Origin: an uncultured Pelagibacteraceae bacterium
GTDB lineage: Bacteria > Pseudomonadota > Alphaproteobacteria > Pelagibacterales > Pelagibacteraceae
Reading direction: 5' to 3'
Length of the DNA stretch: 64,000 nt
Assembly: GCA_902538255.1 (NCBI GenBank)
Contig: CACBEJ010000001.1
Span: 1 to 64,000 of the forward strand
Shown here: in pieces, positions 1-9,142 of the stretch
Layout of the letters: each line of letters opens with the position of its first letter
How positions within the stretch are numbered: the first letter of the stretch is position 1
Program-made: the position numbers and the translations under genes
Notes under the pieces: generated by a model
The model's input: only the letters and a program-made list of their open reading frames with translations
What the model was told of the DNA's origin: nothing
Database searches by the model: none

Positions 1-1115
1 ACAGATTGAATAATTGGTTCAATATTAATTTTTTTCATTTTTTCTTTACTTAAAGCAACTTCATCCTTTAACATTTGTGAATAATCAGTAATTAATCTTT
101 CTATTCTTTGTACATCATGACTAAGTATATTTAATAATCTATTTCTTTGTTCATTATCATTTGTGTCTTGTAAAATTTCTGAAGCACTTTTTAAAGATGC
201 TAACGGATTTCTAATCTCATGAACCAAATCTGTCGAAAAGTTTTCAGCATGCGTCACTCTATTTTGAAGCTCATTTGTCATATCATCTAAAGAGTTTGAT
301 AAAAGTCCTAATTCATCATTTCTTTTTTTTAGATTTTCAATACCTGGTTTAATTTGACTTTTTTCTTTAATACGAATTGTATAACCAACAAGATTTTGTA
401 TAGGTTTAATAAAATATCTACTCAAAACAAAAGAAAAAATTAATATTACAAATCCTACAGATATAGCTGTTCTTATCACAAATGCTTTTCTCTCATTTAT
501 CGCTATCTTTATTTCATTGGCATTTTCTGTGATTGCCACATAACCGATATTAATTTCATTCTTTGTTACATTCCTAATTGTTGTTACTTTAAATTGATTA
601 AAATCTTCCTGTGTAAAAGTATATGGATCCCCTAAATCTTCAGAGCTAGAATACTTTTTTAGTATGTCTTTAAATGAAACAGGTTTTTTTTCATCTATTT
701 TTATATTTTTTTCCTCAATTTTTTTTTCTGCATCTTCATTAATTGGTGTTTCAAATTCAATTTTATCAAGTCTTGTTGAGAATGATCTTGGATCAAGATC
801 TAAGGTATCAGTATCTCCAATAAGATTTAGTTGGTCATCAAAGAATATTACTCTGTCTAGATTTTGAAAAATAAATCTTGTAGAAAATAAAAAACTTCTA
901 ATATCATCAGATTGAAATTTTACATTCAGCCTCAAAATATTGTCTATAGTATTATTAATTATATTTGTGTGATTCTGAGATTTTTTTTTTATTAAACTTG
1001 GCTGAATATTATTTAAATATATAAATGTAAATAATCCAATGATAGTAAAAATTACAAAATTTATGAATAAAAATTTCTTTAATATAGAAAGAGTTTTTAA
1101 GTATTTACTAAACAT
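1..1115 (-). CDS. chvG: Sensor histidine kinase, ChvG-like (3' end beyond the window)
   Basis: Inner-membrane sensor kinase expected to phosphorylate the ChvI regulator encoded just upstream. About 371 residues are visible from the ATG at 1115. They show a membrane helix near residues 13-34, a periplasmic domain of roughly 190 residues, a second helix near residues 230-250, a HAMP linker and a HisKA H-box with the phospho-acceptor in the motif LVHEIRNPLASLKS. The catalytic ATPase domain lies beyond base 1. The start codon overlaps the chvI stop (TAATG), so the two are translationally coupled. The assignment to ChvG rests mainly on the strong ChvI match of its partner; the periplasmic domain is too divergent to identify by eye. 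Confidence 0.85.
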   Translation of the reverse strand, partial: MFSKYLKTLSILKKFLFINFVIFTIIGLFTFIYLNNIQPSLIKKKSQNHTNIINNTIDNILRLNVKFQSDDIRSFLFSTRFIFQNLDRVIFFDDQLNLIGDTDTLDLDPRSFSTRLDKIEFETPINEDAEKKIEEKNIKIDEKKPVSFKDILKKYSSSEDLGDPYTFTQEDFNQFKVTTIRNVTKNEINIGYVAITENANEIKIAINERKAFVIRTAISVGFVILIFSFVLSRYFIKPIQNLVGYTIRIKEKSQIKPGIENLKKRNDELGLLSNSLDDMTNELQNRVTHAENFSTDLVHEIRNPLASLKSASEILQDTNDNEQRNRLLNILSHDVQRIERLITDYSQMLKDEVALSKEKMKKINIEPIIQS

Positions 1116-1822
1116 TAGCTAACATTCCATCTATATCCACTACCATACCTAGTTTCAATAGCTGAAAAATCAGGATCTACTTTTTTAAATTTTTTTCTAA
1201 TTCGTTTTACGTGACTATCAATAGTTCTATCCTCAATATCTGTATCCTCTCGGTAAGCTATATCCATAAGCTGAGCTCTTTCTTTAATTATACCAGGCCT
1301 CTTTGCTAATTCTTTAACGATTAAAAACTCAGTTGTCGTCAATTTATCAGGTAGTTGTTTTCCATTCCATTCACACTCGAGTTGTGATGGATCTAATCTT
1401 AATCTTCCATGAGATATCAGGCTTTTATTTTCCTCTAGAATATTATTTGAATCTTTTTTTCTTAACTGCACTCTAATTCTTTCAATCAAGACTTTTATAG
1501 AAAAACCTCCTGATTTTTTTACAAAGTCATCTGCGCCAAGCTTTAGACCTAACAACTCATCAATTTCATCATCTTTAGATGTTAAAAAAATTACTGGTAA
1601 GGAAGTTTTTTTTCGAAGTTTTTTTAGTAATTCTTCTCCATCCATCTTAGGCATCTTTATATCTATGACTGCTAAGTCAGGTGGCATTCTGGTTAAACCG
1701 ATTAATGCACTTTCACCATCAATGTATGTTTGAACTCTAAAACCCTCTTTTTCTAATGCGATACTCAAACTTGTTAAAATATTTCTATCGTCATCAATTA
1801 AAGCTATGGTTTGTTTTTGCAT
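1115..1822 (-). CDS. chvI: Two-component response regulator, ChvI/OmpR family
   Basis: DNA-binding response regulator of 235 residues. The receiver domain (about 1-120) opens with IALIDDDRNILTS, very close to rhizobial ChvI, and has the acidic pocket DDD at 10-12, the phosphorylation site Asp54 and the switch Lys103. A winged-helix effector domain fills about 135-235. Oddly, the Pro that normally follows the switch Lys is replaced by Ser-Gly-Gly (104-106), a net insertion of two residues. It is translated just before chvG. In rhizobia this pair responds to acid and envelope stress; what it senses here cannot be told from sequence. Confidence 0.93.
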   Translation of the reverse strand: MQKQTIALIDDDRNILTSLSIALEKEGFRVQTYIDGESALIGLTRMPPDLAVIDIKMPKMDGEELLKKLRKKTSLPVIFLTSKDDEIDELLGLKLGADDFVKKSGGFSIKVLIERIRVQLRKKDSNNILEENKSLISHGRLRLDPSQLECEWNGKQLPDKLTTTEFLIVKELAKRPGIIKERAQLMDIAYREDTDIEDRTIDSHVKRIRKKFKKVDPDFSAIETRYGSGYRWNVS

Positions 1823-1833
1823 AAAGTAGTTTA

Positions 1834-1862
1834 AAAATACTAAATTGTCCTAATTTGGGCAA
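1834..1862 (-). promoter_or_regulatory. Candidate sigma70-type promoter for chvI
   Basis: On the minus strand a -35 TTGCCC (1862-1857) and a -10 TATTTT (1839-1834) are separated by 17 bases. The -10 ends only 11 bases before the chvI ATG at 1822, so the transcript would have a leader of about five bases with no room for a Shine-Dalgarno site. The chance of a random match is considerable in such AT-rich DNA. Confidence 0.4.
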
Positions 1863-1872
1863 TGTTATAAAT

Positions 1873-4647
1873 TTAATGTAACATGCCCCAATTATCTCCA
1901 ACATTAATATCAACTGTTAAAGGAATTGAAAAAGAATGATAATCACTTTGAGCTACACTAGTCATTTCTTTCTCAATTAATTTAATCATTACTTTTTCAT
2001 CTTTTTTTGGAATTTCAAAAATTAATTCATCATGAATTTGCAAGAGCATTTTTGAATTAGAATTTTTTTCATCTGATAATTTCTTATCTAATCTTATCAT
2101 AGCTAATCTCATTACTTCAGAAGCAGAACCTTGAATGGGTGCATTAATTGCAGCTCGTTCTTGAAAATTTCTGACATTAAAGTTTTTGTCATTTATTCCA
2201 TTAAAGTGAGATCTTCGTCCAAAAATATTGTTAACATATCCACTTTTCCTACAAAATTTAATTGTATTATCCATATAAACTTTAATTTCTGGAAACTTAG
2301 CAAAATATGAATTCAAAAATTCCTCTGCTTCATAATTAGAAACATTTATTTGCTTAGCTAGTCCATATTGCGAAATTCCATAAATAATTCCAAAATTAAT
2401 AGCCTTAGCCTTTCGTCTGTGATCTTGATTAACTTTTTTGATATCAATATTAAATATTTGGCTAGCAGTTAAAGAGTGGATATCTTCTTTATTTTTAAAA
2501 GCTTTTTTCAGTCCTTTTACGTCTGCCAGGTCTGCTAAAATTCTCATCTCAATTTGATTGTAATCTGCAGAAATTAATAAGTGTCCTTTTTTTGCAGTGA
2601 AAGCTTTTCTTATATCTTTTCCATCTTCTGATTTAATTGGTATATTTTGTAAGTTGGGATCACTAGATGCTAGTCTTCCAGTCGTTGTAGCAGCCAGCAA
2701 AAACGAAGTATGAACTCTTTTCGTATTTGGGTTTAAATGTTCAGGTAAAGCATCTGAATAAGTATTTTTTAATTTTGAAACTTGTCTCCAATCTAAAATT
2801 AATTTTGGAAACTCATGACCTTTGAAAGCTAAATTCTCTAAAACGCTTGCACTTGTTGCAAAACTTCCTTTTTTAGTTTTTTTTAATCCAGCTATTTTCA
2901 AGTCATTATAAATTATTTCACCTAATTGCTTTGGGGATGCGATATTGAATTCTTTTTTAGAAATTTTAAATACTTCTTTTTCAAGTTTTTGGATTTTTTT
3001 TTCAAATTTAGATGAAAGAGATTTTAAAAACTTACTATCAATTTCAACTCCCTCTATTTCCATAAATGCAAGAATTTTAATTAATGGCTTTTCAAAAATT
3101 TCATAGATATTTATCATTTTTTCTGATTTTAAATTTTTGATAAATTTCTTGTATAATCTAAAAGTAACATCAGCATCTTCAGCAGCGTAATCTTTTGCTT
3201 TATCTAATTCTACTTCGCTAAAATTAATTTCTTTCTTGCCTGTACCTACCATATCTTTAAAAGAAATAGTTTTATGTCCTAAATGGATTTCTGATAAAGT
3301 ATCCATATTATGTCTATTTTTTCCTGCATCTAAGACATAAGACATCAACATTGTATCTTCCATTGATGAAAGGGTAATTCCATTCATATAAAATACGATA
3401 AAATCAAATTTTATATTTTGACCTATTTTTTTTATACTAGGATCTTCTAATATTTTTTTTAATTTTTTAATTACTGCTTCTTTTTTAAGACACTTGGGTG
3501 ACCTATGACCAATTGGTATATAACATGCTTTTCCAATTTTAGTGCAAAGAGAAATACCTACTAAATTTGCTTGACGAGGATCTAATGAAGTGGTTTCCGT
3601 ATCTACAGCGACTTCACCAAATTCTTCTGCCTCCTCTATCCATTTATCAATTTCATCTAAGCTATTAATTAAATAATAATTTTTGTTATTTACCGTTTGT
3701 TGTTTTTCTAGATTTTGAGTTTCAATCTTATTACTTGCTAGTTCAGGTTCTCCATAAGCAGAAATTGCAGAGCTTAACAACCTATTAAATTCCATTTCTC
3801 TTAAAAATTTATATAATTTATCTTTATCTATATTTTGCAATTTAAATTCATTTAACTCCCTATCAACAGGAGAGTTGTGATCTAGTGTTACAAGTTTTTT
3901 ACTTATTAATGCTTTATCCTTGTTCTCAATTAATGTTTCTCTTCTTTTATTTTGCTTAATCTCATGAGCAGATTTTAGTAAGTTTTCTAAAGTGCCATAT
4001 TTGTTAATTAGCTCTGCTGCTGTCTTAACACCTATCCCCGGAACACCAGGAACATTATCACTACTATCTCCTGCTAAAGATTGTACATCAATAACTTTTG
4101 AAGCATCTACTCCAAACTTTTTTACAACATCATCATCAGTTATAAATTTATTTTTCATAGGGTCAAAAATTCGAACCCCTTTTTTGTAAAGCTGCATTAA
4201 ATCCTTATCTGATGAAACAATTGTAACCTTTGCACCCTTTTTAAGAATTTGATCAACATATGTAGCTATTAAATCATCTGCTTCGTAATTAGGAAGATCC
4301 ACAGATGGCAAATTAAATGCCAGGACTGATTTTCTTATATATTCAAATTGTGGAGCTAAATCGTCAGGCGCCTCAGATCTATTAGCTTTATAATCACTAT
4401 AAATTTCATTTCTGAAAGTTTTTCTTGCTGAGTCGAATATTACTGCAAAATGTGTTGGTTTTTGCAAGTTTTGATTGGATTTTGAATCTTCTAATAATTT
4501 AAATAACATACTGCAAAAACCACTCACAGCACCTGTTGGAAGACCATCACTTTTTCTACTCAATGGAGGTAAAGCATAGTAAGCTCTAAAAATATAACCA
4601 GAGCCATCAATCAAATAAAAATGATCTGTTTTTTGAATTTTATTCAT
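1873..4647 (-). CDS. polA: DNA polymerase I
   Basis: Replication and repair polymerase that removes Okazaki primers and fills gaps. At 924 residues it is full length. The 5'-3' exonuclease domain (about 1-290) carries the YEADD motif. The 3'-5' exonuclease domain (about 320-520) keeps the proofreading Asp and Glu in AVDTETTSLDP. The polymerase domain has motif A (SADYNQIEMRIL), motif B (RRKAKAINFGIIYGIS) and motif C (LLQIHDELIFE). It is transcribed divergently from bioY across 114 AT-rich bases in which no clear promoter could be picked, and lies 50 bases upstream of chvI. Confidence 0.98.
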   Translation of the reverse strand: MNKIQKTDHFYLIDGSGYIFRAYYALPPLSRKSDGLPTGAVSGFCSMLFKLLEDSKSNQNLQKPTHFAVIFDSARKTFRNEIYSDYKANRSEAPDDLAPQFEYIRKSVLAFNLPSVDLPNYEADDLIATYVDQILKKGAKVTIVSSDKDLMQLYKKGVRIFDPMKNKFITDDDVVKKFGVDASKVIDVQSLAGDSSDNVPGVPGIGVKTAAELINKYGTLENLLKSAHEIKQNKRRETLIENKDKALISKKLVTLDHNSPVDRELNEFKLQNIDKDKLYKFLREMEFNRLLSSAISAYGEPELASNKIETQNLEKQQTVNNKNYYLINSLDEIDKWIEEAEEFGEVAVDTETTSLDPRQANLVGISLCTKIGKACYIPIGHRSPKCLKKEAVIKKLKKILEDPSIKKIGQNIKFDFIVFYMNGITLSSMEDTMLMSYVLDAGKNRHNMDTLSEIHLGHKTISFKDMVGTGKKEINFSEVELDKAKDYAAEDADVTFRLYKKFIKNLKSEKMINIYEIFEKPLIKILAFMEIEGVEIDSKFLKSLSSKFEKKIQKLEKEVFKISKKEFNIASPKQLGEIIYNDLKIAGLKKTKKGSFATSASVLENLAFKGHEFPKLILDWRQVSKLKNTYSDALPEHLNPNTKRVHTSFLLAATTTGRLASSDPNLQNIPIKSEDGKDIRKAFTAKKGHLLISADYNQIEMRILADLADVKGLKKAFKNKEDIHSLTASQIFNIDIKKVNQDHRRKAKAINFGIIYGISQYGLAKQINVSNYEAEEFLNSYFAKFPEIKVYMDNTIKFCRKSGYVNNIFGRRSHFNGINDKNFNVRNFQERAAINAPIQGSASEVMRLAMIRLDKKLSDEKNSNSKMLLQIHDELIFEIPKKDEKVMIKLIEKEMTSVAQSDYHSFSIPLTVDINVGDNWGMLH

Positions 4648-4761
4648 GAAGTAATATTAAATATTATAACGATAATATAATCTGTATATAAAAAAATTTA
4701 CTTTCAATTATTATAACAATTATAAGTAGATTATTTTTTATATTTTGAGTATTATTTAACA

Positions 4762-5313
4762 ATGGAATTAACAAAAAATCTCTCACAAGCTAAACTATTT
4801 AAATCTCTGGTTGTTATTGTTCTTGGTTCAATAGCACTAACTATATCTGCAAAGATCAAAATTCCTTTCTATCCAGTTCCTATGACTATGCAAACATTTG
4901 TTGTATTATTTTTAGGAATAAGTTTAGGACATAAAATTGCACTTGCTACAATTGGTCTGTATTTAATTGAAGGAATTGCAGGGCTTCCCGTATTTTCAAA
5001 TTCTCCTGAAAAAGGTGTTGGATTAGTTTACTTTACAGGGCCAACTATGGGTTACTTAATTGGTTTTTTAACAGCTTGTTACTTGGCTTCTAAAATTAAG
5101 ATTGATGATAATTTTTTCGTTGTTTTATTTAAGTTAATTATCGCAACTTCAACAATTTATATTTTGGGTCTAATTTGGCTTGGGACATTGATTGGATGGG
5201 ATAAGCCAATTTTTGCTTTAGGTGCAAAACCATTCTTATTAGCTGAGATATTTAAAATTATTCTCTTAGCTCTTTTAACTAAGCAAATAATTAAAATTAA
5301 AAAATTTATCTAG
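4762..5313 (+). CDS. bioY: Biotin transporter, substrate-binding S component BioY
   Basis: Integral membrane biotin-binding subunit of ECF-type transporters, 183 residues with about six hydrophobic helices. The N-terminal block KIPFYPVPMTMQTFVVL and the later GPTMGYLIGF are typical of BioY. No BioM/BioN (ATPase and T component) is encoded nearby, so it either works alone or shares a module encoded elsewhere. No Shine-Dalgarno sequence precedes the ATG. Its last eight bases overlap the end of the convergent regA gene. This fits the known vitamin dependence of SAR11 bacteria. Confidence 0.93.
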   Translation: MELTKNLSQAKLFKSLVVIVLGSIALTISAKIKIPFYPVPMTMQTFVVLFLGISLGHKIALATIGLYLIEGIAGLPVFSNSPEKGVGLVYFTGPTMGYLIGFLTACYLASKIKIDDNFFVVLFKLIIATSTIYILGLIWLGTLIGWDKPIFALGAKPFLLAEIFKIILLALLTKQIIKIKKFI

Positions 5314-5869
5314 GTGATCTTTTGGAAAGAATTCTTTGAAGAGTTCTTCTGTGCATTTTAAGTCTTCTGGCTGTTTCTGAAACATTCCTATTACATAACT
5401 CGAAAACTCTGTGTATATGTTCCCATTTTACTCTGTCTGCAGACATAGGATTTTCTGGAGGGGCTGCTTTTTTTGAAGGATCTGCTAATAACGCTTTTTC
5501 AACATCTTCTGCATCAGCAGGTTTAGCTAAATAATCTATAGCACCTTCTTTGATTGCAGCTACTGCTGTTGGAATATTTCCATAACCAGTTAACATGATG
5601 ATTCTACTATTACTATTTGTAGACTGAATTTCTTTTACAACCTCAAGTCCGTTACCATCTCCAAGTCTTAAATCAACTACAGCAAAACCTGGTTTCTTAG
5701 TTTTTACAGATTCAACTCCTTTTTGTACACTCTCAGCTTGAAAAACATCAAACCCTTTTTTCTCCATCGCTCTGGCTAAACGCTCACGAAAAGGATTATC
5801 ATCATCCACGATTAATAATGATTTATTCTCAAAATCGCTCAAATTCTGTAGTTTTGCTTCTTCTTTCAT
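5306..5869 (-). CDS. regA: Redox response regulator RegA/ActR/PrrA
   Basis: Global redox-responsive transcription regulator, normally phosphorylated by the membrane kinase RegB, which is not in this window. The 187 residues give a receiver domain (about 14-130) with the phosphorylation Asp in VVDLRLGDGNGLEV and switch Lys in LAKPAD, a short linker, and a C-terminal Fis-type helix-turn-helix with SETARRLKMHRRTLQRIL, a hallmark of the RegA family. A purine-rich AAGGA lies just before the ATG. It converges with bioY, sharing eight bases at the 3' ends. Confidence 0.95.
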   Translation of the reverse strand: MKEEAKLQNLSDFENKSLLIVDDDNPFRERLARAMEKKGFDVFQAESVQKGVESVKTKKPGFAVVDLRLGDGNGLEVVKEIQSTNSNSRIIMLTGYGNIPTAVAAIKEGAIDYLAKPADAEDVEKALLADPSKKAAPPENPMSADRVKWEHIHRVFELCNRNVSETARRLKMHRRTLQRILSKRSPR

Positions 5870-5941
5870 AATCCTTATATGGGGTCTCTGCTGGATATTA
5901 CAATATATGAATTTTACGCATTTCTGGCTTGAATTATTTGC

Positions 5942-5969
5942 TTTACATTGGTGTTGTTTACTTTATACG
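5942..5969 (+). promoter_or_regulatory. Candidate promoter of the polyamine cluster
   Basis: TTTACA at 5942-5947 and TATACG at 5964-5969 are separated by 16 bases in the regA/decarboxylase intergenic region. The implied start near 5976 gives a leader of about 60 bases, U- and A-rich and ending in a strong GGAGG at 6024-6028. No compact RNA structure was recognised in the leader. Confidence 0.35.
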
Positions 5970-6036
5970 CCAAAAAATATTAAAGTTTTTTTAAAAAAGA
6001 CTTTTTTTTATTAAATTTTTTTTGGAGGCATTTAAA

Positions 6037-7221
6037 ATGCAAAAATTTAAATCAGTTGAAGAATTAGTTAATCAGCTGAAACCTGAAAAACCAGTTTACT
6101 GTATAAGAAAGAATTCCATAAAATCTGCTGTTAAATTTTTCCTAAACAAATTTCCAGGAAAAATTTTATATGCGGTCAAGACTAATCCACACCCTGAAGT
6201 AATCAAAACAATCATAGAAAGTGGAGTTGAAAAATTTGATGTAGCATCAATCGAGGAAATTAAAAATATTAGAACTTTTAGCAAAACTGCTAAATGCTCT
6301 TATATGCATACCGTAAAAAGTAGAGAAAGTATAAAAGAAGCATATTTTAATTATGGTGTAAAAACTTTTTCATTAGATACTAAAGATGAACTGATTAAAA
6401 TAATTGAAAGTACAAATAATGCTGAAGATTTAGAATTATTTGTAAGAGTTGCTGTTTCCAATGAACATGCAGAAATTGATTTATCTAAAAAATTTGGTGC
6501 TTTAACATCAGAAGCAATAGGTTTATTAAGACTTGTGAAACAACATGCTAAAAAGGTTGGCTTAAGTTTTCATGTTGGTTCACAATGTATGCATCCAATT
6601 TCTTATGCGAAAGGAATTAGTGAAATTGGAAATGTAATTAAAAAAACCAAGATAATTCCAGATTATATTAATGTAGGTGGAGGTTTCCCTACAATCTATC
6701 CTGACTTAATTCCACAATCTTTAATTAGTTATTTTAATGAAATAAATAAGAGTTTAGAAAATTTAAAACTTGAAAAACTTCCTGAAATTATTTGTGAGCC
6801 TGGTAGAGCTATAGTTGCAGAAAGTGGCTCAACAGTTGTGAGAGTTAATTTAAGAAAAAAACAAAAGCTTTATATTAATGACGGTACATATGGTACTCTT
6901 TTTGATGCAGGTACACCTAACATTGTATTCCCATCTAGAATGATTAAAGAAAATTCTAACAAAATAATTTCAAAAAAATTAACTGCTTTTGACTTCTTCG
7001 GACCAACATGTGATAGCATGGATTATATGAAAGGTCCTTTTTTGCTTCCAAATAATATTAAAGAAAATGATTATATTGAACTTGGTCAACTTGGGGCATA
7101 CGGATTGACATTTAGAACTCAGTTTAATGGTTATTATTCAAATGAAATTTATGAAGTTGAAGATAACCCAATAATGACAATGTATGATAAAGGCATTAAC
7201 AAAGCTAACATGGTAGCTTAA
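6037..7221 (+). CDS. Ornithine/lysine decarboxylase, PLP-dependent alanine racemase fold
   Basis: Cytosolic PLP enzyme that should decarboxylate ornithine (or lysine) to putrescine (or cadaverine), 394 residues. The PLP lysine is in LYAVKTNPHP near residue 45, the phosphate-binding Gly-rich segment is NVGGGFP, the barrel motif is CEPGRAIVAES, and the catalytic Cys of the C-terminal domain is in FFGPTCDSMDYM. These match eukaryote-type ODC/LysA-fold decarboxylases rather than diaminopimelate decarboxylase. I chose the ATG at 6037 over the in-frame TTG at 6022 because a perfect GGAGG (6024-6028) sits between them. It overlaps the next gene by one base (TAATG). Confidence 0.88.
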   Translation: MQKFKSVEELVNQLKPEKPVYCIRKNSIKSAVKFFLNKFPGKILYAVKTNPHPEVIKTIIESGVEKFDVASIEEIKNIRTFSKTAKCSYMHTVKSRESIKEAYFNYGVKTFSLDTKDELIKIIESTNNAEDLELFVRVAVSNEHAEIDLSKKFGALTSEAIGLLRLVKQHAKKVGLSFHVGSQCMHPISYAKGISEIGNVIKKTKIIPDYINVGGGFPTIYPDLIPQSLISYFNEINKSLENLKLEKLPEIICEPGRAIVAESGSTVVRVNLRKKQKLYINDGTYGTLFDAGTPNIVFPSRMIKENSNKIISKKLTAFDFFGPTCDSMDYMKGPFLLPNNIKENDYIELGQLGAYGLTFRTQFNGYYSNEIYEVEDNPIMTMYDKGINKANMVA

Positions 7222-8264
7222 TGTCGAGTCAAAAAAATCCAGGTCATAACAGTAAAAGAGATTTCTTAAAAAATCCTGTTGAGCACATCGATATAACTTC
7301 TTTCGACTCTAGGAAAATTATATCCTCAATGGAAAAAATGTCATTTGTTTCTAGAGAAACAGCAAATGCTGCTAATATATATAACGAGATGCTTAAAGAT
7401 AAAGATTGTACAATTTTCCTTACCTTAGCAGGCTCTACTTCGGCAGCTGGATGTATGAATATTTATAAAGATTTAGTTAAATATAATATGGTAGATGCAA
7501 TTGTTGCAACAGGTGCTTCTATAGTAGATATGGATTTTTTTGAAGCTCTTGGTTTTAAACATTATCAAGGTTCACAATTTCAAGATGATACTGAGTTGAG
7601 GAATAATTATATAGATAGAATTTACGATACCTACATAGATGAAGAAGAGCTTCAAATGTGTGATAAAATAATATGTGAAATCGCTAATAACCTAGAGGCG
7701 AGAAGCTATACTTCAAGAGAGTTCATTTATGAAATGGGAAAATATTTAAAAAATAACTCAAAGAAAAAAGATTCTTTAATTGAAACCGCTTTTGACAACA
7801 ATGTTCCTATTTTCTGCCCTGCTTTTACCGACTCAAGCGCAGGATTCGGGTTAGTTATGCATCAAGAACAAAATCCAAAAAAACATATGACCATAGACTC
7901 AGTTAGAGAGTTTAGAGAACTTACAGAAATTAAAATCAAATCTAAAGGTTCTGGATTATTTATGATTGGTGGTGGTGTACCTAAAAACTTTATTCAAGAT
8001 ACTGTTATTTGTGCTGAACTATTAGGAAAAGATGTAGAGATGCATAAATATGCTGTTCAAATTACTGTTGCTGATAGTAGAGACGGTGCATGTAGCAGCT
8101 CCACATTAAAAGAAGCAAGCTCATGGGGAAAAGTAGATATTACAAAAGAACAGATGGTGTTTGCAGAGGCAACTAGTGTTTTACCATTGATAGCAAGTGA
8201 TGCTTATCATAAGGGTGAGTGGAAAAACAGAGAAAGAAAAAACTTTACAAAAATTTTTGAATAA
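7221..8264 (+). CDS. Deoxyhypusine synthase-like protein (probable homospermidine-type synthase)
   Basis: NAD-dependent aminobutyl transferase family, 347 residues. Family blocks include LTLAGSTSAAG near 75-85, VDAIVATGAS near 93-102, CPAFTDSSAGF near 195, the GGGVPKNF glycine-rich NAD segment and, near the C-terminus, EASSWGKVD, whose Lys aligns with the catalytic lysine of deoxyhypusine synthase. Bacteria have no eIF5A to modify, and bacterial relatives are known to make polyamines such as homospermidine from putrescine. Its position between an ornithine-type decarboxylase and an agmatinase homologue supports a polyamine role; the exact substrate is an inference. Confidence 0.85.
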   Translation: MSSQKNPGHNSKRDFLKNPVEHIDITSFDSRKIISSMEKMSFVSRETANAANIYNEMLKDKDCTIFLTLAGSTSAAGCMNIYKDLVKYNMVDAIVATGASIVDMDFFEALGFKHYQGSQFQDDTELRNNYIDRIYDTYIDEEELQMCDKIICEIANNLEARSYTSREFIYEMGKYLKNNSKKKDSLIETAFDNNVPIFCPAFTDSSAGFGLVMHQEQNPKKHMTIDSVREFRELTEIKIKSKGSGLFMIGGGVPKNFIQDTVICAELLGKDVEMHKYAVQITVADSRDGACSSSTLKEASSWGKVDITKEQMVFAEATSVLPLIASDAYHKGEWKNRERKNFTKIFE

Positions 8265-8266
8265 AA

Positions 8267-9142
8267 TTGAAATATCTATCAAATAAAAACGGGTTTTTAG
8301 GAATTGATAATAAATTTAGCTTTAAAGAAAAAGCTGTGATTGTTCCATTTGGATTAGAAAAAACTGTCAGTTATGGAGGGGGAACAAGAAATGGACCTAA
8401 AGAAATTATAAAAGCATCACATCAAGTTGAGCTATATGATGAAGAGCTTAACTGCGAACCTTATAAGAAAATAGGTATTAAAACTTTAAAACCATTTAAA
8501 ATAGACAAAAATATTAAAAAAGCCCTGAATAAAATCTCAAAAATTAATAAAGAGATTTTAGATAAAAAACTTTTCCCAATGACTTTAGGTGGAGAACATT
8601 CAATAACACCTGGATGTATTGTTCCTTTTACTAAAAAATATAAAAATATTTGCCTCTTACATTTTGATGCCCATGCAGATTTACGTCAAAGTTATAATGG
8701 AGAAAAATTTTCTCATGCCTCAGCAATTAGAAGATGTTTGGATTACAAAAATGTTTCTTTAATTTCATTTGGGATAAGAAACATCTCAGAAAGTGAAATC
8801 CCATTTTTAAAAAAGAATTCTTCAAGAATAAATATTTTTTGGGCAAAAGACAAAAAAAAATGGAATTTGTCTAAATTTAAAAAAATGATTAAAAACAAAA
8901 CTGTTTATCTAACATTCGATGTTGATGGACTAGACTCAAGTATTATGCCTGCAACAGGTACACCTGAACCAGGAGGACTTTTGTGGGACGAGACATTAGA
9001 TATAATAAGAATTGCAGCTAAAAACTCAAAGATTGTTGGTGCAGATATTAATGAACTATCTCCAATTAAAGGATTTAATTCCTATAATTTTCTTGTTGCA
9101 AAGTTAGCATATAAAATTTTGTCTTATAAATTTTTATATTAA
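8267..9142 (+). CDS. speB: Agmatinase-family ureohydrolase
   Basis: Binuclear manganese hydrolase that releases urea from agmatine or a related guanidino compound, 291 residues. Metal ligands are visible in GGEHSITPG, HFDAHADLR and TFDVDGLDSSIMPATGTPEPGG. Translation appears to start at a TTG (8267), two bases after the preceding stop; no ATG lies in a better place. Its 3' end overlaps the convergent transporter gene by four bases (TTAA). With ornithine decarboxylase next door, a substrate other than plain agmatine, for example an aminoalkyl-agmatine, is possible. Confidence 0.88.
   Translation: MKYLSNKNGFLGIDNKFSFKEKAVIVPFGLEKTVSYGGGTRNGPKEIIKASHQVELYDEELNCEPYKKIGIKTLKPFKIDKNIKKALNKISKINKEILDKKLFPMTLGGEHSITPGCIVPFTKKYKNICLLHFDAHADLRQSYNGEKFSHASAIRRCLDYKNVSLISFGIRNISESEIPFLKKNSSRINIFWAKDKKKWNLSKFKKMIKNKTVYLTFDVDGLDSSIMPATGTPEPGGLLWDETLDIIRIAAKNSKIVGADINELSPIKGFNSYNFLVAKLAYKILSYKFLY

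Noticed and set aside
664-867. Plus-strand open frame of 67 residues
   Set aside because: It lies opposite the periplasmic part of chvG, is Ser/Phe-rich as expected of a reverse shadow, and has no ribosome site.
5870-6036. speF-type RNA or other riboswitch before the decarboxylase gene
   Set aside because: The predicted leader is only about 60 bases of A and U runs with no stable stem; too short and unstructured for the known element.
6022-6036. TTG start for the decarboxylase
   Set aside because: The five added residues are encoded by the Shine-Dalgarno region GGAGG itself, which serves the ATG at 6037.
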